Made by a program: the position numbers and the translations under genes. This document shows, piece by piece, positions 1 through 4,727 of a DNA stretch of 6,198 bases. Source of the DNA: an uncultured Porphyromonas sp. (GTDB lineage: Bacteria > Bacteroidota > Bacteroidia > Bacteroidales > Porphyromonadaceae); the NCBI RefSeq assembly GCF_947254915.1, contig NZ_CAMYEZ010000123.1, positions 1 to 6,198 on the forward strand, written 5' to 3'. Each line of letters opens with the position of its first letter. The stretch's first letter is position 1. The notes below the pieces were generated by a model. It saw only the letters and a program-made list of their open reading frames with translations. It did no database searches and was not told the DNA's origin.

Positions 1-387
1 GTAACCTTTGATACAACGGACGCCCTCCGACTCGACACTCCCGTGCGTCCCTACAGCGGGTTACTCGTCACGCTTTGACACAACGGATGCCGTAACCTTT
101 GATACAACGGACGCCCTCCCGCTAGACACTCCCGTGCGTCCCTACAGCGGGCTACACGTCACGCTTTGATACAACGGATGCCGTAACCTTTGATACAACG
201 GACGTACAGATCGTGCGTCCCTACAGCGGGCTACACGTCTCAGCGTGTGACAACGGATGCCGTAACCTTTGACACAACGGATGCCGTAACCTTTGATACA
301 ACGGATGCCGTAACCTTTGATACAACGGACGCACAGATCGTGCGTCCCTACAAAGGGCTACACGTCAATGAGGGCTACACGTCTCGG
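1..387. repeat. Tandem repeat array with 24-bp and 91-bp periods
   Basis: Copies of a unit starting GTAACCTTTGATACAACGG begin at 1, 92, 183, 262, 286 and 310. The first two intervals are 91 bp, the third is 79 bp, and the last three copies sit exactly 24 bp apart. The 91-bp units at 1-91 and 92-182 differ at about 6 positions by my hand alignment. Each long unit also holds a second block, GTGCGTCCCTACAGCGGG, near 43, 134 and 213, with a variant at 340, and a second copy of the CTTTGAYACAACGGA core. The array reaches the left edge, so its full length is unknown. The 91-bp period is not a multiple of three, which argues against a repeat protein. No unique spacers are present, so this is not CRISPR. 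Function unknown. Confidence 0.9.
327..347. repeat. Perfect 8-bp palindrome in the last array unit
   Basis: GGACGCAC (327-334) and GTGCGTCC (340-347) form a perfect 8-bp inverted repeat around the 5-nt loop AGATC. The equivalent site at 200-220 has the same loop and one mismatch. In the units at 1 and 92 the same flanks enclose a longer GC-rich insert, so only the outer GGACG/CGTCC part pairs. It resembles intergenic palindromic (REP-like) repeats, but that class assignment is inference. Confidence 0.75.
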
Positions 388-436
388 TAGGAAATGGGAA
401 AGCGCCAGGGAGGAAATGAAAACTTCCCACGGAGGG

Positions 437-514
437 GCGAAATAAAAGTTCGGAAGAATGAAATGAAACTTCGGAAGAAAGATTTTGAAGTTCGGAAGAA
501 TTTTTGATTTCCTC
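437..514. repeat. Dispersed repeat element, copy 1 (three 21-bp units)
   Basis: TTCGGAAGAA begins at 449, 470 and 491, exactly 21 bp apart. The stretch 449-514 aligns without gaps to 4577-4642 in the other copy, with about 55 of 66 positions identical by hand count. It is flanked by an inverted pair, GAGGAAAT (410-417) and ATTTCCTC (507-514, repeated at 551-558). It lies 3' of the barrel-gene pair. No transposase is visible. Its nature is unknown; a non-autonomous intergenic repeat is the simplest reading. Confidence 0.8.
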
Positions 515-622
515 GGGGGCGGATTTTCGTTTTTTACGGAGTTTTTTTTGATTTCCTCGGGGGGAGGGGATATTAGAAGATAGAGACGAGAGTGGGCCCC
601 TAGTGGCGCTAGTAGCACTCGT

Positions 623-642
623 GAGACTGCTGCAACAGTCTC
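623..642. repeat. Inverted repeat, third hairpin downstream of the barrel genes
   Basis: GAGACTG (623-629) and CAGTCTC (636-642) form a perfect 7-bp stem with the 6-nt loop CTGCAA. No T-run follows on either strand, so it is not a standard intrinsic terminator by itself. Confidence 0.6.
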
Positions 643-658
643 CTCAGAGAGTACAGAA

Positions 659-689
659 GCAGGCTCCCTGGTAGTCCCAGAGAGCCTGC
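659..689 (-). terminator. Strong hairpin, possible terminator of the barrel operon
   Basis: GCAGGCTC (659-666) pairs perfectly with GAGCCTGC (682-689). After one C/A mismatch the stem continues for four pairs (668-671 with 677-680), leaving a 5-nt loop. In the minus direction the stem is followed by TTCTGTACTCT, only a weak U-tract; on the plus side it is followed by CTTTGCATTT. It lies 58 bp past the stop of the second barrel gene. A termination or RNA 3'-end-protection role is inferred from position and stability; the missing U-run lowers confidence. Confidence 0.5.
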
Positions 690-704
690 CTTTGCATTTA
701 CCGT

Positions 705-726
705 CTAGCTCTACCCTGAGAGCTAG
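705..726 (-). terminator. Hairpin just after the second barrel gene
   Basis: CTAGCTC (705-711) and GAGCTAG (720-726) form a perfect 7-bp stem with an 8-nt loop, beginning 21 bp past the stop codon of the barrel gene ending at 748. No U-tract follows in the minus direction. It is the first of three consecutive hairpins and may act as part of a composite 3' end. Confidence 0.4.
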
Positions 727-747
727 TGCGGGTTTAGGTCGCTCTAA

Positions 748-1488
748 TTAGAAGCGATAGCCTAGACCTACGTATAGATTCATATTGTAGACCTCGCCCA
801 CCTCTCTGAAGCAGGTGTTGAGCAAGCCACGCTCGAAGCCTAGATTGATGCCAACCTGACGATACTCTAAGGCTCCCTGCACGCCGAGACCAAGATCGAA
901 GGGCTTGAGTTCTTTTCCTACAGCTTTATAAGGGTCTGATGTTGTCTCTCTAGCATTTGTGTCGTTGTAGTCGTAAGAGGGATAGTCATCACGTATACGG
1001 TCATTACTTATGTCTGTCCGGGCGATACGCTTTGCTGAGAATCCATAGGATAGCCAAGGGCCTGCTTGTAGCGAAAGTGTCATCTCCGAAGAGATAGGCA
1101 CGCGATACCCGAGATGTAGTGGCATCTCAATGTTGTGGAGCCAAAGGGTGTTTGATGTCTTTGAGGTGATGACAGGAGTCTCATCGCGCCTATTTCCTCT
1201 CATCTCCGAGATGTCTACACGTCTGAAGCCACGACTGAGGAAATAGAGCCCAGGGTTGAAGTAAAAGCCTTTTTGGAGGTCTAGCTCAACGCCTAGACCA
1301 ATACGATAACCAGCCAGCCAGTCAACGTTTATGGGGAGGACATCCCCCTTAGACTCACGGGAGGCTAGGCTAAGCCATTGCTGTGAGAGGTTTAAGCCAG
1401 CCTCTACCTTGACAGAGGGGCGCATCTGAGCTGTAGCTAGCGTGGCAGCTGCGAGCAGTGTGAAGAGTGATAGAATTACCTTCTTCAT
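748..1488 (-). CDS. Outer-membrane beta-barrel protein, paralogue 2 of a tandem pair
   Basis: This 246-residue protein begins with a typical Sec signal peptide: Lys2-Lys3, a hydrophobic core at about 4-18, and a likely cleavage site after ATA (residues 18-20). The mature part alternates Gly and aromatic residues as in membrane beta strands, for example GYRIGLGVELDL (60-71), GFYFNPGLYFLSRGF (74-88), PLHLGYR (123-129) and SLQAGPWLSYGF (139-150). It ends in YVGLGYRF with the C-terminal Phe typical of proteins inserted by the BAM machinery. The fold suggests the small porin-like barrel family common in Bacteroidetes (OMP_b-brl type); ligand and function are unknown. The ATG at 1560 would add 24 residues and bury the signal peptide, so I start at 1488. 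It follows its paralogue by 100 bp with no recognisable promoter of its own, so co-transcription is likely. The paralogues match in the barrel strands and differ in putative loops, notably residues 151-192. Confidence 0.9.
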   Translation of the reverse strand: MKKVILSLFTLLAAATLATAQMRPSVKVEAGLNLSQQWLSLASRESKGDVLPINVDWLAGYRIGLGVELDLQKGFYFNPGLYFLSRGFRRVDISEMRGNRRDETPVITSKTSNTLWLHNIEMPLHLGYRVPISSEMTLSLQAGPWLSYGFSAKRIARTDISNDRIRDDYPSYDYNDTNARETTSDPYKAVGKELKPFDLGLGVQGALEYRQVGINLGFERGLLNTCFREVGEVYNMNLYVGLGYRF

Positions 1489-1515
1489 AGTAAACAGGGT
1501 TTGTATGATACAGAA

Positions 1516-1548
1516 GGGCGACCCGCTCACAAGTTGAGTAGGTCGCCC
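1516..1548 (-). terminator. Hairpin between the two barrel genes
   Basis: GGGCGACC (1516-1523) pairs perfectly with GGTCGCCC (1541-1548). After a mismatch and a G-U pair, CTCA (1526-1529) pairs with TGAG (1535-1538), leaving a 5-nt loop. It starts 40 bp past the stop of the upstream barrel gene and ends 27 bp before the next ATG. In the minus direction TTCTGTATCAT follows, with no real U-run. It could attenuate expression of the downstream gene or stabilise the end of the upstream message; neither is shown. Confidence 0.55.
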
Positions 1549-1588
1549 CATAAGCTTCATGAGAGAAGTCGATTTAGGTTGCTACAGC

Positions 1589-2287
1589 TTAGAAGCGATA
1601 GCCTAGACCTACGTAGAAGTTCATGTTGTTGACCTTCATCTTCTCCACTGCGGAGGTGTTGAGTAGGCCATACTCAAAGCCTAGGTTGATACCGAACTGC
1701 TGATACTCAAAGCCTGCCTGCATACCGACACCTAGGTCGAAGGGCTTGAGAGCCTTGTTCTTATAGGGGCTATTCTCACCCTTATTGACAGTTTCATCAG
1801 TCTTAGCTGCAAACTCTCTAGCCTTATCAGCTATCGTCCCCTCACCAGTTATGGTAGTCTTCTGAGTTGTTTTACCAAGGAACCCGTAAGAGAACCAAGG
1901 ACCAGCCTGGATAGAGACAGCCATATCAGGGGTTAGTGCTGCACGGTATCCTACATGTACAGGAATCTCAACGTTGTGTAGCCACGTAGTGTGAGCGACC
2001 TTAGCAGAGTACCCAACTATCTCAGGAGTCTCAATAGTGCTCTTAGAGCCACGGCTGAGGAAGTATACGCCAGGATTGACGTAGAAGCCGTCTGTGATGC
2101 CGAACTCGACACCGACACCAGCGCGGTAGCCGATCATCATCTTACCATCGGTTGACTTGTCGCCGACCTTAGTCGTCTGGTTAGCGAAGTTAGCACCAGC
2201 CTCTACCTTGATAGCTGGGCGCATCTGTGCTGTAGCTAGCGTAGTAGCTGCGAGCATCGTGACGATTGCGAGAATTACTTTCTTCAT
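1589..2287 (-). CDS. Outer-membrane beta-barrel protein, paralogue 1 of a tandem pair
   Basis: The 232-residue product starts with a Sec signal peptide nearly identical to that of its neighbour (MKKVILAIVTMLAATTLATA, then QMRP). Barrel-like segments follow at GYRAGVGVEFGI (53-64), GFYVNPGVYFLSRG (67-80), PVHVGYR (109-115) and SIQAGPWFSYGF (125-136), and the chain ends in YVGLGYRF with a terminal Phe. This supports an outer-membrane barrel of the porin-like family of Bacteroidetes; the substrate, if any, is unknown. Putative extracellular loops near residues 81-98 and 137-178 are hydrophilic, rich in Lys, Thr and Glu, and diverge from the paralogue. It is first after the promoter at 2430-2401, with a predicted leader of about 105 nt, and probably heads a two-gene operon. 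The ATG at 2287 is chosen because it places the signal peptide at the N terminus. Confidence 0.9.
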   Translation of the reverse strand: MKKVILAIVTMLAATTLATAQMRPAIKVEAGANFANQTTKVGDKSTDGKMMIGYRAGVGVEFGITDGFYVNPGVYFLSRGSKSTIETPEIVGYSAKVAHTTWLHNVEIPVHVGYRAALTPDMAVSIQAGPWFSYGFLGKTTQKTTITGEGTIADKAREFAAKTDETVNKGENSPYKNKALKPFDLGVGMQAGFEYQQFGINLGFEYGLLNTSAVEKMKVNNMNFYVGLGYRF

Positions 2288-2400
2288 TGTTCAATTGATT
2301 GGTTATAGGTTAGTTAATTTAGTGTCTAATCTTGCGGAAGTCCTACCCCATGCTACGCCAAATACGCTTATCTAGCCGTACGAAAGCAACCTTCCACTGG

Positions 2401-2430
2401 CAAATATACATAAAAAGGTTGACAACGCAA
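2401..2430 (-). promoter_or_regulatory. Bacteroidetes-type promoter for the barrel-gene pair
   Basis: Read on the minus strand, TTG (2430-2428) is followed after 19 nt by TATATTTG (2408-2401). This fits the known Bacteroidetes primary-sigma pattern, TTG at -33 and TAnnTTTG at -7, with suitable spacing. The start of transcription would fall near 2395, about 105 nt before the ATG at 2287. It lies between the mdh terminator and the first barrel gene, where a promoter is required. The rest of 2288-2608 shows no gene; a 64-codon frame across the terminator is not credible. Confidence 0.7.
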
Positions 2431-2520
2431 GCCCCCCCTGCTTCTGCACATCTCACAAGCAACTCGCTATAGTAACGCACAGACCGTGAAAGAGTCGATG
2501 ATCCCGGAGGTTTCGGAGCA

Positions 2521-2560
2521 AAAAAAGAGACGACCACACGGATTGCTCCACGTGGTCGTC
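2521..2560 (-). terminator. Intrinsic terminator of mdh
   Basis: GACGACCAC (2529-2537) pairs perfectly with GTGGTCGTC (2552-2560), 9 bp, with a 14-nt interior that can add two more G-C pairs. In the minus direction the stem is followed directly by TCTTTTTT, a classic U-tract. It lies 48 bp past the mdh stop codon and cleanly separates mdh from the barrel operon. Confidence 0.85.
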
Positions 2561-2608
2561 AGACGTTGGCGCCTTACTTCGCTATGCTAGGCGAAGCGAG
2601 GGCGTGTA

Positions 2609-3607
2609 CTATAGATTGGGATTGACCGTGTGCCAGTCAGCGACAGCGGGGATGATTCCCATCTGTATGATCTGATCGCGCATAGCCTGTAGGTGCTCGT
2701 AGCTCTTGTCGAGAGCTGCCTCTTCGTCAGGTAGCCCCTTGACCTCCTTATAAGCTACGCCGTCACGTGTGATGGTGGTCTCACGAGCCATCATCACATT
2801 CTTGTAGCGACTGTCACGGACGAAGCAACCAGCTGGCCAGCGGAAGGGCTCGCCACCCATAGCCGCACGTATCATCTCGATGGAGACGTAGGCTGGGCTC
2901 TGGAAGCTAGAGCGACCACGCAGAGCGATGATGTTGGCACCGCCCTTGATGACGCGCTGCTGGAGTGCAGCCCAGTCGTCGTGTGTCAGCCGGTCTGTGC
3001 CGATGAGGTCTGTGAGCGGGGTGCCGTCAACACGAGCGGTGCTGGCGAAGACAGCCATCTGCTCACCGTGCCCTCCATAGGTACGGGTATTGGTTACCTG
3101 GCTCTGCTGGAGACCAAAGTGCTTGGCGAGCTCGCTCTGCAGACGTGTGCTATCGAGCGCTGCCAGGGTGGTCACCTGCGAAGGCTTTAGCCCTGAGTGA
3201 ATGAGCGTGACGAGACCGGTGATGTCTGCGGGGTTGAAGATGATGACCACGTGGTGCACGTCGGGGCAGTACTTCTTGATGTTGCGTCCTAGCTCAGCAG
3301 CGATCTCAGAGTTCCCCTTGAGTAGGTCTTCGCGGGTCATGCCCTCCTTGCGAGGCGCACCGCCCGATGAGACGATATACTTAGCCCCTCGGAGAGCCTC
3401 AGCGATGTCTGAGGTGAAGGTTAGGTTTAGCCCCTCGAAGCCACAGTGGCGCATCTCCTCCCAGACGCCTTCGAGTCCCTTGGCAAAGGGGTCGTATAGG
3501 CAGATGTTTGGAGTAAGGTGCATCATGGCAGCGGTCTGCGCCATGTTTGATCCGATCATACCGGCAGCGCCGATGAGGACCAGTTTGTCTTGCGTTACAA
3601 AGTTCAT
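2609..3607 (-). CDS. mdh: Malate dehydrogenase (NAD-dependent)
   Basis: The enzyme interconverts malate and oxaloacetate with NAD(H) in the cytoplasm. In anaerobic Bacteroidales it serves the reductive branch from oxaloacetate toward fumarate and succinate. The 332-residue protein has the lactate/malate dehydrogenase layout: Rossmann glycine motif GAAGMIG (13-19), Asp39 at the end of the second strand favouring NAD over NADP, and the mobile loop GGAPRKEGMTREDLL (82-96). Arg86 in that loop, rather than the Gln of lactate dehydrogenases, points to malate/oxaloacetate; Arg92 is the second substrate arginine. FNPAD (124-128) supplies Asn125, LDSTR (151-155) the Asp152 relay and Arg155, and GGHGEQM (178-184) the catalytic His180. 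It lies 164 bp downstream of sod on the same strand. I found no good TAnnTTTG promoter in that gap, so its promoter is unassigned and partial read-through from sod is possible. A strong terminator follows. Confidence 0.95.
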   Translation of the reverse strand: MNFVTQDKLVLIGAAGMIGSNMAQTAAMMHLTPNICLYDPFAKGLEGVWEEMRHCGFEGLNLTFTSDIAEALRGAKYIVSSGGAPRKEGMTREDLLKGNSEIAAELGRNIKKYCPDVHHVVIIFNPADITGLVTLIHSGLKPSQVTTLAALDSTRLQSELAKHFGLQQSQVTNTRTYGGHGEQMAVFASTARVDGTPLTDLIGTDRLTHDDWAALQQRVIKGGANIIALRGRSSFQSPAYVSIEMIRAAMGGEPFRWPAGCFVRDSRYKNVMMARETTITRDGVAYKEVKGLPDEEAALDKSYEHLQAMRDQIIQMGIIPAVADWHTVNPNL

Positions 3608-3671
3608 AGTGTTTATTGAGTCTGTGTTGAAATTGTATGCTTATTGCGTTGCGCCCCTAGATAATAAAGAA

Positions 3672-3733
3672 GAGAGACTGGGAGGAAAGCTTTGCGACCC
3701 TACAGGTCTGACTGCTCACACCCCCAATCTCTC
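3672..3733 (-). terminator. Possible long-stem terminator after sod
   Basis: GAGAGA-C-TGGG (3672-3682) can pair with CCCA-A-TCTCTC (3723-3733), giving ten pairs around one mismatch, with a further pair after a second mismatch. The interior is about 40 nt. In the minus direction the 3' arm is followed by the T-rich TTCTTTATTAT. It begins 38 bp past the sod stop. The large interior makes this less certain than the mdh terminator. Confidence 0.4.
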
Positions 3734-3771
3734 CACTAAGCTATCGCTACTACGGGTTTGCGCTTATCGGC

Positions 3772-4353
3772 TTATGCCTCGTAGCGACGTGCGATCTCCT
3801 TCCAGTCAATGATAGACCAGAGGTCCTTGACGTGATCGGCGCGGCGGTTCTGATAAGTGAGGTAGTAAGCGTGCTCCCATACGTCGAAGCACATCAGTGG
3901 CTTGAGGCCCTTGCGTAGAGGGTTGCCAGCGTTAGGCTCCTTCTCGATAGAGAGCTTGCCCTGGTCATCGCTAGCTAGCCAAGCCCAGCCTGAACCAAAG
4001 AGTGAGGTGCAGGCATCGTTGAAGGCTGTCTGGAAAGCTTCAAAGCTACCGAAGTCTCGCTTGATAGCGTCAGCGAGCTTGCCCTCGGGATGCCCACCAG
4101 CGTTTGGAGCGAACTGTAGGAAGTACATATTGTGATTCATCACCTGGCCAGCCTGATTGTAGAGCTTGCCCTCCGCCTTGCGAACGATCTCCTCGAGAGA
4201 GGCGTCCTTAAGGTCAGAGTCGGGCAGGAGCTTATTGAGCGTGTCGACATAGCCCTTGAGGTGCTTGCCGTGGTGATACTGAATCGTCTCAGCGCTGATT
4301 ACTGGCTCGAGCGCATTGTTTGCATAGGGGAGCTTTATTAGTTCGTGTGTCAT
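3772..4353 (-). CDS. sodB: Superoxide dismutase, Fe/Mn family
   Basis: The enzyme converts two superoxide ions to oxygen and hydrogen peroxide in the cytoplasm, part of the oxygen tolerance of anaerobes. The 193-residue protein has the normal length of the family. All four metal ligands are present at the positions I recall for the Porphyromonas gingivalis enzyme: His27 (YHHGKH), His74 (MNHNMY), Asp157 and His161 (DVWEHAYY). Gln70 lies in the AGQ segment, where iron-type enzymes keep the outer-sphere glutamine, and NAGNP (141-145) lacks the alternative Gln of manganese types. Residue 155, two before the ligand Asp, is Cys (codon TGC at 3891-3889); I recall Gly in P. gingivalis and typical Mn enzymes and Thr in the E. 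coli Fe enzyme. Metal preference therefore cannot be called; iron or cambialistic use is likeliest. The gene has its own promoter, and the predicted mRNA starts with a stem-loop. The symbol sodB is by similarity only. Confidence 0.95.
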   Translation of the reverse strand: MTHELIKLPYANNALEPVISAETIQYHHGKHLKGYVDTLNKLLPDSDLKDASLEEIVRKAEGKLYNQAGQVMNHNMYFLQFAPNAGGHPEGKLADAIKRDFGSFEAFQTAFNDACTSLFGSGWAWLASDDQGKLSIEKEPNAGNPLRKGLKPLMCFDVWEHAYYLTYQNRRADHVKDLWSIIDWKEIARRYEA

Positions 4354-4387
4354 ATTGCTTTATCTGTTTACTTTAAGTGTGACATGA

Positions 4388-4414
4388 GCAGCTCTAGGTC
4401 TTAGCCTAGACTGC
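4388..4414 (-). promoter_or_regulatory. Stem-loop at the predicted 5' end of sod mRNA
   Basis: TCTAGG (4393-4398) and CCTAGA (4405-4410) form a perfect stem with a 6-nt loop. Past one bulged C (4392), GCAG (4388-4391) pairs with CTGC (4411-4414), giving ten pairs in all. The predicted transcription start, about 7 nt beyond the -7 box, falls at about 4412-4414, so the mRNA would begin at or inside this hairpin. It could be a 5' stabiliser of the message or a DNA operator; the sequence alone does not decide. Confidence 0.5.
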
Positions 4415-4418
4415 GTCA

Positions 4419-4449
4419 CAAAGGTATACAAAACGAACCACAAAAACAA
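4419..4449 (-). promoter_or_regulatory. Bacteroidetes-type promoter for sod
   Basis: On the minus strand TTG (4449-4447) is followed after 20 nt by TACCTTTG (4426-4419), an exact TAnnTTTG match. Spacing fits the Bacteroidetes -33/-7 pattern. It predicts a 5' leader of about 60 nt for sod. Confidence 0.7.
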
Positions 4450-4562
4450 GCCCCCACAGGAGGCAGGGCTGACGCATTATAGACACTCTGCTAGGAGTTG
4501 CCTAGGACGATAACCGAGGAAATTCCAAATAGCTCCGTGGGAAACAGGAATCCTTCACCGAG

Positions 4563-4642
4563 GCGCAAAGTAAAACTTCGGAAGAATGAAATCAAACTTC
4601 GGAAGAATGAAATCAAAGTTCGGAAGAGTTTTTCCGTCCCTC
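4563..4642. repeat. Dispersed repeat element, copy 2 (three 21-bp units)
   Basis: TTCGGAAGAATGAAATCAAA starts at 4577 and 4598, and a third TTCGGAAGA starts at 4619, again with exact 21-bp spacing. The stretch 4577-4642 aligns without gaps to 449-514. The orientation relative to the surrounding genes is the same as in copy 1, and this copy also lies 3' of a minus-strand gene (prfA). The minus-strand frame read through both copies gives similar LPNF/LPKF heptapeptides, but this copy has no start codon in that frame and is interrupted by stops. Confidence 0.8.
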
Positions 4643-4663
4643 ACTGAAAAGTAAAAGATTTCC

Positions 4664-4689
4664 ACGGAGGAATTCACGATTTCCTCCGT
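4664..4689 (-). terminator. Hairpin after prfA, possible terminator
   Basis: ACGGAGGAA (4664-4672) and TTCCTCCGT (4681-4689) form a perfect 9-bp stem with an 8-nt loop, 38 bp past the prfA stop. In the minus direction it is followed by GGAAATCTTTTACTTTT, a loosely T-rich tract that is not directly adjacent. It also forms the right end of the repeat element, so a terminator role may be incidental. Confidence 0.45.
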
Positions 4690-4727
4690 AGAGACTAGTT
4701 CATTTGTTTAATGGTCGCAGGACAGAA

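Larger units (their letters stand above)
388..747. other. Gene-free region 3' of the barrel genes
   Basis: No credible gene was found here. The stretch from 388 to about 580 is purine-rich on the plus strand and contains the 21-bp-period element plus two copies of GATTTCCTCGGGGG starting at 506 and 550, 44 bp apart. From about 620 to 730 there are three consecutive inverted repeats. An 86-codon minus-strand frame at 618-358 is open, but its translation is low-complexity repeats of an LPNF/LPKF heptapeptide created by the 21-bp period, and it overlaps the tandem array at its end. I regard it as non-coding. Confidence 0.6.
4514..4689. repeat. Nested inverted repeats bounding repeat-element copy 2
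   Basis: An outer pair, ACCGAGGAAAT-like (core 4514-4523) against ATTTCCTCCG (4679-4688), matches at 8 of 10 positions. An inner pair, CTCCGTGGGAAA (4533-4544) against TTTCCACGGAG (4659-4669), matches except for one extra G. Together they enclose the three 21-bp units. The arrangement recalls a small non-autonomous mobile element, but there is no transposase and I could not identify a target-site duplication. Confidence 0.5.

Noticed and set aside
1..330. Array of promoters from the repeated TAACCTTTG motif
   Set aside because: The motif has three instead of two bases between TA and TTTG, and the preceding TTTG is too close, so it does not fit the Bacteroidetes promoter pattern; no gene is placed to use it on the plus strand.
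1..387. CRISPR array
   Set aside because: Units are directly adjacent or differ by related sequence; there are no unique spacers of uniform length and no cas gene.
190..390. 66-codon plus-strand frame with a TTDAVTFD octapeptide repeat
   Set aside because: It arises because the 24-bp sub-repeat is a multiple of three; the 91-bp and 79-bp units shift the frame, and there is no supporting initiation signal or domain.
358..618. 86-codon minus-strand frame with LPNF/LPKF heptapeptides
   Set aside because: It is low-complexity translation of the 21-bp repeat, ends inside the tandem array, and the equivalent frame in the other repeat copy has no start and hits stops.
1489..1560. Longer start for the second barrel protein at 1560
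   Set aside because: It would add 24 residues ahead of a textbook signal peptide and run through the intercistronic hairpin.
2343..2537. 64-codon minus-strand frame between mdh and the barrel genes
   Set aside because: It starts inside the mdh terminator and covers the barrel-gene promoter; no family resemblance.
3201..3812. 203-codon plus-strand frame opposite mdh and the sod 3' end
   Set aside because: It is antisense to the well-supported mdh gene, has no recognisable motif, and is explained by codon bias of the opposite strand.
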